Assembly (NCBI GenBank): GCA_965248255.1
Contig: CBDFIW010000004.1
Location: 1,488,001 to 1,552,000, forward strand
DNA: 64,000 nucleotides
Reading direction: 5' to 3'
Source: JAKZVK01 sp965248255
GTDB lineage: Bacteria > Acidobacteriota > Terriglobia > Bryobacterales > UBA6623
Position 1 is the stretch's first letter. The number at the start of each line of letters is the position of its first letter. The translations under genes and the position numbers were made by a program. Below are positions 46,956-55,329 of this stretch, in pieces. The notes beneath the pieces were generated by a model. It was not told the origin of the DNA and did no database searches. It saw nothing but the letters and a program-made list of their open reading frames with translations.

Positions 46956-47279
46956 GAGGGACCTCCGGCGTGAGCTGCGCTTCTAGATTCTAGCGCACGC
47001 GTCTGCTCACCAACCGCTTGTTGGTTGGTCCGGGTCTTGCCGTCGGCAGTGCTGACGGGAACGAGTCGTGATCGTGAGGACGACCGGCGGCGGAACACAA
47101 GATCGGTTTTCGATCGGTACAATACCGTTAGTGAACGTGACCGGCACGATGCCGCTGCCAAGCTGGACCAAGCTGGAAACGTGCCGTGCCGAGGTTAGAA
47201 CACCACGAAACAAGGCAACCGCAAGGCAACTTTCCGAGTCGGGCGGCAGCACCGCCTGTAGGTGGTTGAATCAAAACGT
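46956..47279. other. Gene-free stretch before tRNA-Leu
   Basis: No gene is supported. A hairpin ACCAACC/GGTTGGT is at 47009-47029. An open frame at 47068 runs into the tRNA and so cannot be a normal gene. No clear tRNA promoter is found. Confidence 0.4.
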
Positions 47280-47368
47280 GCGCAAGTGGCGGAATTGGCA
47301 GACGCGCTAGGTTCAGGTCCTAGTCCGGTTTACGCCGGGTGGAGGTTCAAGTCCTCTCTTGCGCACCA
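47280..47368 (+). tRNA. tRNA-Leu (CAG)
   Basis: The acceptor stem GCGCAAG pairs with CTTGCGC, and the CCA is encoded. The anticodon stem-loop is CTAGG-TTCAGGT-CCTAG with anticodon CAG. A long variable arm (CCGGTTTACGCCGG) is typical of leucine tRNAs. The T arm is GAGG-TTCAAGT-CCTC. Confidence 0.95.
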
Positions 47369-47371
47369 GAT

Positions 47372-47648
47372 CAGTTCTCCCGTGCGGTTAGGCGCTGTGG
47401 CGAGCAGGGAATCCCTGCCTATCTGTTGATGGTTCCGAACTTGGGAGTTCTGCGTGGCTCACGGCGCGACGCGCGTAGGGTCATGGAGATCGGTCGCGAT
47501 GCGGGCTTCACGGTGGTGGATCTCCACGGCGTGTATCGCGGAGGTCCGCGCGAGACCGCCCTGTGGCTGGCCCCCTGGGACGACCATCCGCAATGCCCGG
47601 GCACAGCGTATGATTGCCGCCGAGATGTATTCTCGCATGCTCCGGTAG
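47372..47648 (+). pseudogene. SGNH/GDSL-type hydrolase C-terminal remnant
   Basis: Starting 4 bp after the tRNA, one frame reads GIPAYLLMVPNLGVLRG, then DAGFTVVDLHGVYRGG and LWLAPWDDHP. A second frame then continues NARAQRMIAAEMYSRML to TAG 47648. The D-x-x-HP-N motif with the final helix is the C-terminus of SGNH hydrolases. One extra C near 47591 causes the frame change, and the N-terminal catalytic Ser block is missing. It is a scrap lodged between two tRNA genes. Confidence 0.65.
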
Positions 47649-47781
47649 GTAGCGGGCCTTGGATAGTCGCGCGGAGGAGGGCTGTAACCGCCATGGCCGG
47701 GATTCCACAGGGTGAGCGTGGCGGCCTGTTTGACACGTCGAAAACGCGGCCGATACGATGGAGATGAGTTCTCTATCCAGT

Positions 47782-47858
47782 GCCGGAGTAGCTCAGGTGG
47801 TCAGAGCGAGGGCCTCATAATCCCTAGGTCAGCGGTTCGAGTCCGCTCTCCGGCACCA
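47782..47858 (+). tRNA. tRNA with CAT anticodon (Met, or Ile2 if lysidine-modified)
   Basis: The acceptor stem GCCGGAG/CTCCGGC is followed by an encoded CCA. The anticodon loop is CTCATAA. The T arm is AGCGG-TTCGAGT-CCGCT. The anticodon stem has a C-U mismatch at its loop end. Elongator Met and Ile2 cannot be told apart with certainty. Confidence 0.92.
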
Positions 47859-48152
47859 GTTTCGCTGCCCTCGCTGATTCGCAAGAATCAGTGGCGCAGG
47901 CTTCCCACCGCACTCAATCCCATAGCCGCAATCCATCGGGCGAACCCGGCATGGGTCGATACCCCCGCATCGGCTTCCGCCCCAGAAGTGGCGCCTGCCT
48001 CCCGGCCGACGTTCCTTCTGTGCCGCATGCTTCAGCCTGCGGTATAGGCGCTCACAGGCCAGGTACGGTGCGCGATCCAGTTGGGCCAGGATTGCCTCAA
48101 CCTCGTCACGGGACAGCATCTCCCGCGGGCTTCGGCCTGCGGCAGACGGACG
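47859..48152. other. Gene-free stretch after the CAT tRNA
   Basis: It holds the palindromic patch CCGCATGCTTCAGCCTGCGG near 48022-48041. On the minus strand, from 48119, a short open piece reads MLSRDEVEAILAQLDRAPYL. This resembles the start of a tyrosine-recombinase catalytic domain but soon loses similarity, so it is at best a remnant of an integrase. Confidence 0.35.
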
Positions 48153-48158
48153 TATAAT
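48153..48158 (+). promoter_or_regulatory. -10 box (TATAAT) at the CehA/McbA gene
   Basis: A perfect TATAAT lies 6 nt before ATG 48165, which would give a leaderless transcript. The -35 is weak. Confidence 0.4.
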
Positions 48159-48164
48159 CGGGGC

Positions 48165-50663
48165 ATGCAGAATGCCACGCACTGGACTACGGTTGCGGTT
48201 CTCGTGGTGGTCACGAGCGCTTTGGTGGTTCGGGATCGCACCCAGGTGATCTCCGCCTCCGACGGGGAATCGATTACGTGGGGCGCGATCGATCCCACTT
48301 GGTCGCCCGATGGCACGCGCCTCGCGTTCTCGCTGTTCGGCAGCATCTGGGAGGTCGGGTCCGCGGGCGGCGAAGCCAAGCAGATCACCAATTCGGGCGG
48401 CTATCATGCGCACCCGGCGTGGTCACCCAAGGGTGACGAAATCGCCTTCGTCAACGGCTTGCCGCCGCGAGGACGGATCCCGACGATCTCCGGCCAGCTT
48501 GCGATCCTCCACCTGAAAACGGGGCTCGAACGCTCGCTATCGACATCCCATCCGACTGCGGGCACGCCCGCTTGGTCGCCCGATGGGACGTCGATTGCCT
48601 GCGCGCTCAACGTGCCGAATGCCGGGTCGCTGCTTCACCGAATCAACCTCAGCGACGGCGGAATGACGCCTCTCCATCCTCAGTCTCGGCGCGGGGCCGC
48701 CGCGCGCTGGGTCGATGCGTCGTGGAACCCCAAGCGGGACGAGATTTTCTTCGCCGCGCAACGCATCGGCGCGCCGCAGATCTGGTCGATGCCGGGCAGT
48801 TCCCCGAAATCGGTGATTCAGATGCCACTCACAAGATACAAGCCCGAGCACATCGTGATCCTCGGCAGTGTGTCGGCTCTCCCGGACGGGTCAGGCGCCG
48901 TTTACTCGGCGGTCGAGGTGAACGGTAAGGGCGATTACGAACTCTATCGCATCTCCCGCGAAGGCGGCGAGCACGCGCCGATCACTAACACGACACGCGA
49001 CGAATTCAATCCGGCCGTGTCCCCTGACGGACGCACGATCGTCCATGTGTCGAACCACATGGGCAACCTCGACTTGTTCACGATGCCGGTGGAAGGCGGC
49101 GAGAAGAAGCACGTCCGCATCAGCGGGCTGAAGTTCCGCAAGCCTTCTGGGCAGGTGCGTGTCAAGGTGGTCGATGAGTTGGGCAACCCGACCCCGGTGC
49201 GCTTATATGTCGAGGCGTCCGACGGCAAGGCGTACTGCCCGCCGGGCGAGCAGATTTTCTACTACTACCTGGAAGCAGACGGGCCGCGGGAAGGATTTTT
49301 CGTCGGCAGCGGGGACGACACGTTCCCGGCGCCGGTGGGCCGTCTACGGCTTGTCGCACTCAAGGGGATCGAGTACCGCATTGCCGAGCGCAGCGTCGAA
49401 GTCGCCGCGGACGAGACGACCGAAATCACCCTCACCATGGAGCGCTGGACCAACTGGGCGGAGCGGGGCTGGTACACCGGCGAAAACCACTTCCACGCTA
49501 ACTACAACGGCAGTTACTATCAGCGTCCCAACCAGTCGCTCGCATGGCTGCAGGCCGAGGACCTCAACAGCGCAAACATGATCGTGGCGAATGCCGCCGG
49601 CGCCTTCGTTCACGACAAGGAGTTCTTCACCGGCGACGTCGATCCGCTGTCGACCAACCGCTACAAGCTTTATTGGGGCGAAGAGTACCGTAACAGCAAC
49701 CCGCTGGGGCACATGGGCTTCCTCAATCTCAAGAAGCTGGTGCCGCCTTTCTACACCAGCGTGATCGGGAGTGATTCGTCCTACGACTTCCCGCTCAACA
49801 CGATGGCCGCGATGGACGCGCGGCGGCAAGGGGGGCTGGTGACCTACATGCACCCGATCAGCCGCTCCATGAGGGACGTGTTCGATACCAGCTTGGGTGC
49901 GAAGGAGAGCCCGGTGACGGCTGCACTGGGTGCGCTCGATGCGCTGGACATTCTGCCCTACGGTGACTCGGCCTACGGCATGTGGTACACGCTGCTCAAC
50001 GGCGGGCTGAGGATCTCTCCCGGCGCGGGAACCGATTGCTTCACGAACTGGCGCGGCATCAACCGCATCCCCGGCGGCGCGCGGCAATATGTCGAAGTTG
50101 GGCCGGTAATGGATTGGAAGCGTTGGATCGACCGCTATCGCGAAGGACGGGCGTTCGTCACCAACGGCCCACTCATCGAGTTCGCCGTCAACGGGCAGGG
50201 CATGGGCTCGGAGATCTCGACTACTTCCGACCGTCCGTATCGGGCGCGGCTTGCCGCTGAGATCACGTCACGCGTTCCGGTCACCCGCATCGAGCTGATC
50301 CAGAACGGGTCGGTGATCGAGACGAAGGCCGTCGACCTCTCGCTGCGTACGGTGCGAATGGAGAAAGAGATCGAGGTGTCGCAAAGCAGTTGGTTCGCAG
50401 TGCGGGTGACGGGCCTGCCGGCGCGCGGCATCCGTGACGATCGCATCCCCCGGGCGCATTCCGGAGCTATCTACGTGAATGTGGACGGCAAACCGACCCT
50501 CATCAAAGAAGATCTCGAGACGCTGATCCGCTGGATCGACCGGCTGTGGGCGTACCTGGAGGAGCGCGACAACTTAGGCTCTGGCGACAATCGCGCCCGC
50601 GCCAAAGAGATGCTTGACCAGGCGCGGAGACACTATCGTGACAAGCTGGCGGCAGCGGGTTAG
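48165..50663 (+). CDS. Exported CehA/McbA-family metallohydrolase with TolB-like propeller
   Basis: 832 residues. The N-terminal hydrophobic segment (TTVAVLVVVTSALVV) is a signal or anchor. Residues about 40-310 form a PD40/TolB-like propeller with repeated PTWSPDGTRLAF, PAWSPKGDEIAF, PAWSPDGTSIAC and PAVSPDGRTIVH blades. The C-terminal PHP-like domain (about 420-720) has metal-binding HFH (in TGENHFHANYNG), a later His in VTYMHPIS, and GTDCF. CehA/McbA hydrolases cleave carbamate or phosphate-type esters; here the propeller suggests a secreted enzyme acting on a bulky substrate. A single-ORF protein without operon partners. Confidence 0.85.
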   Translation: MQNATHWTTVAVLVVVTSALVVRDRTQVISASDGESITWGAIDPTWSPDGTRLAFSLFGSIWEVGSAGGEAKQITNSGGYHAHPAWSPKGDEIAFVNGLPPRGRIPTISGQLAILHLKTGLERSLSTSHPTAGTPAWSPDGTSIACALNVPNAGSLLHRINLSDGGMTPLHPQSRRGAAARWVDASWNPKRDEIFFAAQRIGAPQIWSMPGSSPKSVIQMPLTRYKPEHIVILGSVSALPDGSGAVYSAVEVNGKGDYELYRISREGGEHAPITNTTRDEFNPAVSPDGRTIVHVSNHMGNLDLFTMPVEGGEKKHVRISGLKFRKPSGQVRVKVVDELGNPTPVRLYVEASDGKAYCPPGEQIFYYYLEADGPREGFFVGSGDDTFPAPVGRLRLVALKGIEYRIAERSVEVAADETTEITLTMERWTNWAERGWYTGENHFHANYNGSYYQRPNQSLAWLQAEDLNSANMIVANAAGAFVHDKEFFTGDVDPLSTNRYKLYWGEEYRNSNPLGHMGFLNLKKLVPPFYTSVIGSDSSYDFPLNTMAAMDARRQGGLVTYMHPISRSMRDVFDTSLGAKESPVTAALGALDALDILPYGDSAYGMWYTLLNGGLRISPGAGTDCFTNWRGINRIPGGARQYVEVGPVMDWKRWIDRYREGRAFVTNGPLIEFAVNGQGMGSEISTTSDRPYRARLAAEITSRVPVTRIELIQNGSVIETKAVDLSLRTVRMEKEIEVSQSSWFAVRVTGLPARGIRDDRIPRAHSGAIYVNVDGKPTLIKEDLETLIRWIDRLWAYLEERDNLGSGDNRARAKEMLDQARRHYRDKLAAAG

Positions 50664-50733
50664 TCTCAGAGCACACGTATGGACCTCGCCTTGGGGGTCC
50701 GATGGGACAGGAACGACGGACCTGGTGGGTTCT

Positions 50734-51525
50734 TTACAGGACCTCTGCATCGGGTACGGCGAGCCGCTCGATCGACGCCGCTCGCCCGCTGGACTCGTCC
50801 ACGTCGATGATGACGGCCGAGAGTCGCACGTCGGCGCGCGCCGGCTCGAAGCGAATCGGCACGGCCTCGAGGAAGCGTCGGATCGACGCCTCCTTGTCCA
50901 TACCGATGACCGAGTCGTAGGGACCGGTCATGCCCACATCGGTCAAGTAGGCTGTTCCGCCCGGCAGGACGCGCTCGTCGGCCGTTGGAACGTGCGTGTG
51001 CGTTCCGATCACCGCCGACACACGGCCGTCCAAGTACCATCCGTACGCCATCTTCTCGCTGGTGACTTCGGCGTGAAAGTCGACGATACGAACTTTGACT
51101 TCAACATTGAGGGAGTCCAGCAGTTCATCCACTTTGTGGAAGGGGCTGTCGATGGCGGGTAGGTAGGTGCGCCCCTGCAGGTTGAGGACCGCGTAACGGA
51201 TGCCCTGAGCCGTGGTCCCGACGAACAGGCCGCTGCCGGGTAGGGAGTCGGGGTAGTTCGCCGGGCGCAGCAACCTAGGGTTGGTGGGCAGATAGTCGAG
51301 GATCTCCTTCTTGTCCCAGACGTGATTGCCCGAGGTGAGGATGTCCGCGCCGGCGGCGAACAACTCCTCAGCCAGCTTGGCCGTGACGCCATAGCCGGCG
51401 GCGGCATTCTCACAGTTGACGATGCTGAGATTGATGTCGTGCTGATCGACGATGTCTTGCAGGTGCTCCCGCACGATACGGCGCCCCGGCTTTCCGACAA
51501 CATCGCCGACGAAGAGGATTCTCAT
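50734..51525 (-). CDS. ymdB: YmdB/TIGR00282 metallophosphoesterase
   Basis: 263 residues. Motifs of the calcineurin-like superfamily: MRILFVGDVVGKPGRR (first metal Asp), VNCENAAAGYG, TSGNHVWDKKEI, VDFHAEVTSEK and IGTHTHVPTAD. YmdB-type enzymes hydrolyse 2',3'-cyclic nucleotides or cAMP and affect stress and biofilm behaviour in Bacillus. ATG 51525 is the family start. It lies 67 bp downstream of zapA on the same strand, a conserved order. Confidence 0.9.
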   Translation of the reverse strand: MRILFVGDVVGKPGRRIVREHLQDIVDQHDINLSIVNCENAAAGYGVTAKLAEELFAAGADILTSGNHVWDKKEILDYLPTNPRLLRPANYPDSLPGSGLFVGTTAQGIRYAVLNLQGRTYLPAIDSPFHKVDELLDSLNVEVKVRIVDFHAEVTSEKMAYGWYLDGRVSAVIGTHTHVPTADERVLPGGTAYLTDVGMTGPYDSVIGMDKEASIRRFLEAVPIRFEPARADVRLSAVIIDVDESSGRAASIERLAVPDAEVL

Positions 51526-51545
51526 GGGGAAGAACTTGCGGTCCT

Positions 51546-51565
51546 GAGAACCGAGATCGGTTCTC
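51546..51565. promoter_or_regulatory. Perfect inverted repeat between zapA and ymdB
   Basis: GAGAACCGA-GA-TCGGTTCTC, 9-bp arms, in the 67-bp gap. It may be an operator, an RNA processing site or a weak terminator. No U-run follows. Confidence 0.4.
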
Positions 51566-51592
51566 GGCAAGCCTGGAGGCTTACGTTACCAC

Positions 51593-51898
51593 TTAGCTTG
51601 CAGCCGGATACGCTGAGTCCGATTCGATCTCGTCAAGAAGCTCGGCGATGTGGCGGCTTTTGGATTCTACTTGTGACTCGAGAGTTTCCAGTTTTCGGCG
51701 TAGGCTGATGTACTCGTCCGCAAGATGTAGCGCCGCCAGCACGGCGATGCGGTATCCATCGGGTGCTCGCAACTTCGAAGCGATCACACCCATCTTCTGA
51801 TCCACCACTTCGGCGGCCTCGCGCGTTTGGGCAGGATCGCTTCCGCCCTGGATGTGGTAGGTCTGTCCGAAGATTTGGATCTGGGTTCCGACGCTCAT
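51593..51898 (-). CDS. zapA: Cell division protein ZapA
   Basis: 101 residues. The N-terminal VQIFGQTYHIQGGSD-type segment (here TQIQIFGQTYHIQGG) and a C-terminal coiled coil (about 55-95) are those of ZapA, which bundles FtsZ filaments at the division site. ATG 51898 is the family start; the open frame upstream is spurious. It lies 22 bp downstream of a coiled-coil gene, likely its partner. Confidence 0.88.
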   Translation of the reverse strand: MSVGTQIQIFGQTYHIQGGSDPAQTREAAEVVDQKMGVIASKLRAPDGYRIAVLAALHLADEYISLRRKLETLESQVESKSRHIAELLDEIESDSAYPAAS

Positions 51899-51920
51899 GG
51901 CCCCTCTTCCGTGTAGGGTT

Positions 51921-52217
51921 TCACGCCCCGCCGGCGGCATCGATCTGTTCGAGCAGCGACTCGATCCGGCCGCTAACGTCGCGGCGCTCGGCGCGAGCCT
52001 GTTCGAGTTCACCCGTGAGGCGCTCGATCTCCTGGTCCTTGTCGTCAAGCAGGCCCTTGTAGTGAGATGCGTCCTCTTCGGCCTGCGTCTGGCTTCGGCG
52101 GGCTTCGCGGAGCTGCTCGATCGTGCCGAGAATGCGACTTTCCAGCCGCTCGAGCGAAGCTAAGCCTTCCGAAGTCCGCTCTTGCACAATCTCTTGCTGG
52201 TCCTCTGCGTGGTCCAT
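51921..52217 (-). CDS. Coiled-coil protein, ZapB-like
   Basis: 98 residues, almost all heptad-like: EGLASLERLESRILGTIEQL and IERLTGELEQARAERRDVSG. There is no signal or membrane segment. Its size and its place directly upstream of zapA fit ZapB, which joins ZapA to the divisome. ATG 52217 is preferred over the in-frame upstream start at 52250. Confidence 0.65.
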   Translation of the reverse strand: MDHAEDQQEIVQERTSEGLASLERLESRILGTIEQLREARRSQTQAEEDASHYKGLLDDKDQEIERLTGELEQARAERRDVSGRIESLLEQIDAAGGA

Positions 52218-52498
52218 AGGAACTCCGAACCAGCCTGCCTTTCTCACCACCTGACAGACGAAGCACGCGATAAGACCGCCATGACTTCGTTGCGCTTGCT
52301 TGCCGTGCTCAACGTACCGTCAAGTACGCCTCCGCGCGCCAAGAGGCTCGCGCCTCGTCCTGACGGCCTTCTCACGCACTTCGCTCGCCACGTCGTGTGA
52401 AAGGCAGGCTAGGCTGCTCCATATCGTATCGTATAGGGTCACAGGGTGCCGACCGTCTCACCGTTCGAGCGCGGAACCACCCAGGGGATTGCAAAACC

Positions 52499-52936
52499 AT
52501 GGCTTTTGAGTTCCACCATCGCCGCCGGATCTACTGGCAGGAAACCGACATGGCCGGCATCATTCACTTCACGAACTACTTCCGCTACATGGAGGAGACG
52601 GAGGCGGAGTTCTTGCGTTCTTTGGGGCTTGGGCACCCGGAGGCCCGCCGCCGTCACGGGATCATGACCCCGCGGGTCCATGCCGAATGCGACTTCATCA
52701 AGACGGTCACGTTTAGCGACGAGTTGGACATTCACCTTTGGGTTGTCAAGAAAGGGCGTTCGTCGATCGGCTATGAGTTCTCGTTCAAGCATGACGGCGA
52801 AGAGGTGGCGCACGGCCGCCTGATTGTGGCCTGTGTGACGAAAGATGAGAATGACAACATGAAGTCGACGCCGATCCCCGAGGCGCTGGACGAGCTGTTG
52901 GAAGTAGCGCCGTTTGTAGAAGAGGGGCGACAATGA
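52499..52936 (+). CDS. YbgC/FadM-type acyl-CoA thioesterase
   Basis: 145 residues, one hot-dog domain. YWQETDMAGIIHFTNYFRYMEE holds the catalytic Asp of the 4-hydroxybenzoyl-CoA thioesterase-like family. The central helix and C-terminal strands (RLIVACVTKD) match it. The substrate acyl-CoA is unknown. It overlaps or abuts the LolD-like gene, so the two may be co-translated. Confidence 0.85.
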   Translation: MAFEFHHRRRIYWQETDMAGIIHFTNYFRYMEETEAEFLRSLGLGHPEARRRHGIMTPRVHAECDFIKTVTFSDELDIHLWVVKKGRSSIGYEFSFKHDGEEVAHGRLIVACVTKDENDNMKSTPIPEALDELLEVAPFVEEGRQ

Positions 52937-52967
52937 AATGCTCCATCGGCCCTGTCGCTACCCCTCG

Positions 52968-53672
52968 ATGACTTCGCAACCTGCCGAACTCGCCGTCGTC
53001 GATCTCCATAAGGAGTACCCCACGCCCAGCGAGCCGCTGGTGGTGATTCGAGACGTCTCTTTCGAGATGCGGCGCGGCGAGGCGCTAGCGATCATGGGCC
53101 CGTCCGGTTCGGGCAAGAGCACGTTGCTCTACATCATCGGGGCGCTCGAGAGCCCGACGCGCGGCACGGTGACGGTCGGGGCTCGCAATCCCTTCGAGTT
53201 GGCGGAAGCGGAGTTGGCCGCGTTTCGTAATCAGCAGGTCGGATTTGTTTTCCAGGAACATCATCTGCTGCCCCAGTGTTCGGCTCTCGAGAATGTGCTG
53301 ATCCCCACGATCGCGCCCGGGGCCGTTGAGACAGGCTCGGCGGCAGAGCAGCGGGCTCGGCGGTTGCTCGATCGTGTGGGTCTCACCGACCGTGCGGATC
53401 ATCGTCCCGCTGAGCTGTCAGGCGGAGAGCGCCAGCGTGTTGCCATCGCTCGGGCGCTAATCAATCGTGCGCCGCTCATCCTGGCCGACGAGCCGACAGG
53501 CAACCTCGACCGTCACACGGCTGCTTCCGTCGCCGACCTGCTGCTCGACCTTCACCACGAAGAAAACACCATCCTGATTACAGTGACCCACAGTGGGGAA
53601 CTGGCTCAACGCTTCCCCCGCCGCGCCGAGCTGCTCGACGGGCGGTTGAAGCTCGGTGACACGGCTGAATGA
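52968..53672 (+). CDS. LolD/MacB-type ABC transporter ATP-binding protein
   Basis: 234 residues. Walker A is GPSGSGKST at 44-52, signature LSGGERQR, Walker B LILADEPTGNLD and H-loop VTHS. The lengths and motifs are those of the LolD/MacB/FtsE group, which release lipoproteins or act as mechanotransmitters. The partner permease (LolC/E-type) is not adjacent. An earlier ATG at 52938 is possible. A DUF1570-like protein gene follows. Confidence 0.85.
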   Translation: MTSQPAELAVVDLHKEYPTPSEPLVVIRDVSFEMRRGEALAIMGPSGSGKSTLLYIIGALESPTRGTVTVGARNPFELAEAELAAFRNQQVGFVFQEHHLLPQCSALENVLIPTIAPGAVETGSAAEQRARRLLDRVGLTDRADHRPAELSGGERQRVAIARALINRAPLILADEPTGNLDRHTAASVADLLLDLHHEENTILITVTHSGELAQRFPRRAELLDGRLKLGDTAE

Positions 53673-53684
53673 GTTAGCATCGGG

Positions 53685-55271
53685 ATGGGTCTGGGGCCAT
53701 CGGAGACCCGTCCACAACGCTTGGGGTGCCATTTGGTACGCGCCGGTCCCTATTCGCCGGGGAGCACGCTAGCCACCAGGCTGAGGGCTGCCCTGTTGGT
53801 TCCAGGACTGCTGATCCTGACTACGATCGGCTCTGCGGCCGAGTGGTTGAAGCTTGAGTCCGACCACTTCGATCTCTTCAGCAACGCCGGCAAGCGGGCG
53901 GCCCAGAGGACAGCACAGGATCTCGAACGGTTCCACCAGGTCGTGGAGGCTCTCCAGAGCGGCTTTGAGGGCGCCATGCCGGTGAGGGTCGTGTTGTTCG
54001 GTTCAGCCTCTGATTACAACCGGTTTCGCTGGGCCAAATCGCGTGGCAAGATGGCTTACTACCTGTCCGGCCGCAAGCACGATTACATCGTTTTGCACAA
54101 CAGCCGCTTCGTCCAGCCCATTCTGCCTGCGCTGGGCAGATCGGTCGGCAGCGCCGTGGCGCACGTAGTGCTTCGCGGTCGCAAACAGGCCCTCTTCCAC
54201 GAATACGTCCATCTGGTTCAACACCAGACCGCCGCCGGCCTGCCGCTCTGGCTCGAGGAAGGAATAGCCGAAGTCTACTCAAGCATTCGAACCGGAGGCG
54301 ACAAGGTGCGCATCGGGAGGCGCATCACGGGACACACTTTGACGTTGCAGACTCAGCCCTTGCTTGACATGCCGACGCTGTTGTCGGTGGACGAGAATTC
54401 GCCCGACTACCGAGACACCGCAAAAGCAAAGGTCTTTTACGCCCAAAGCTGGGCCCTTGCTCATATGCTGACCTTATCGGAGTCCTACGCCGGCGGATTG
54501 GACGACTTCATCACCGCCCTCAACCGAGGCCAACCCCAGCAGGAGGCCTTTCAGGGCGCGTTCGGGAGACCGATCGAAGCAAGCGAGAAGGAGCTGGATA
54601 CGTACTCCCGCCGGTTCGGCTTCCGGGAAACACAGATTAGTATCGCCAAGACCGATCCGCCGGAGAAGGCCGAGCCCGTTCCCTTGTCTCCCCAGGAAGC
54701 AGAGTTGCTCCAGATCGATCTACTGCTCGAGCTGGGCTACGTGGTCGACGCCGAACCGAAGCTCCGAGCACTCGTTGAAGGCGCCCATCAGGCTGCTGTG
54801 GAGGTTCGCTTGGGAGAGTTAGCGTTGCGCCTGCTTGACTACGAGCAAGCACAGCAATGGTTCGCACGAGCGCTCGAGCAGGGCGCCGATGGTGTTCGAG
54901 TTCACTTCGGGCAGGCGCAAGCCCTGGATGAAACCGGCGGCGAACGCCAAGATGTCTGGCGTCATCTCAACAAGGCTCTCGATGTGGAGGCCGGCTTTCC
55001 CGAAGCCCTGCTGTTCGCCGGCATGCTCTATAACCGCGACCTGCGCCACGCGGAAGCCGTGGCGCCGCTGGAGAAGGCCTCCGAAGCCCGGCCCCGCTGG
55101 TCGCCCGTTTGGAGGGCGCTCGGAATGGCTTACCTCCATAGCCGGCAGCCCGAGAAGGCCGTTCACGCCGCCGGGCTCGCCTTGAGGACCGCCCAGACGC
55201 CTCACCAGCAACAGGAAGCGCAGCGGGCCTTCAAGATCATTCAGTCGCGAACTCCAGCCGAAAGCCGGTAG
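53685..55271 (+). CDS. Exported M-family peptidase-like protein (HEYVH) with tetratricopeptide repeats
   Basis: 528 residues. A signal-like hydrophobic stretch lies at about 34-50. A gluzincin-like site LFHEYVHLVQHQ and the downstream Glu in WLEEGIAEVYSS match the peptidase MA-like/DUF1570 group. The C-terminal half (about 340-520) has TPR-like helical pairs (e.g. ALRLLDYEQAQQWFARALEQ). It may be a periplasmic zinc protease with a binding platform; the substrate is unknown. The start is uncertain: ATG 53685 leaves a long N-terminus before the hydrophobic segment. Confidence 0.75.
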   Translation: MGLGPSETRPQRLGCHLVRAGPYSPGSTLATRLRAALLVPGLLILTTIGSAAEWLKLESDHFDLFSNAGKRAAQRTAQDLERFHQVVEALQSGFEGAMPVRVVLFGSASDYNRFRWAKSRGKMAYYLSGRKHDYIVLHNSRFVQPILPALGRSVGSAVAHVVLRGRKQALFHEYVHLVQHQTAAGLPLWLEEGIAEVYSSIRTGGDKVRIGRRITGHTLTLQTQPLLDMPTLLSVDENSPDYRDTAKAKVFYAQSWALAHMLTLSESYAGGLDDFITALNRGQPQQEAFQGAFGRPIEASEKELDTYSRRFGFRETQISIAKTDPPEKAEPVPLSPQEAELLQIDLLLELGYVVDAEPKLRALVEGAHQAAVEVRLGELALRLLDYEQAQQWFARALEQGADGVRVHFGQAQALDETGGERQDVWRHLNKALDVEAGFPEALLFAGMLYNRDLRHAEAVAPLEKASEARPRWSPVWRALGMAYLHSRQPEKAVHAAGLALRTAQTPHQQQEAQRAFKIIQSRTPAESR

Positions 55272-55329
55272 CGCGAAGCCGCGGTGGCTGCGTGCTACGG
55301 CCCCGCAAGTGCTACGGTGTTCTAACAGC

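Noticed and set aside
47068..47310. Open frame across the start of tRNA-Leu
   Set aside because: It runs into the tRNA gene, and an equally long frame exists on the other strand; no domain is recognisable.
51526..51592. Possible 6S RNA downstream of zapA
   Set aside because: Only 67 bp separate zapA and ymdB, too short for 6S RNA; only a small inverted repeat is present.
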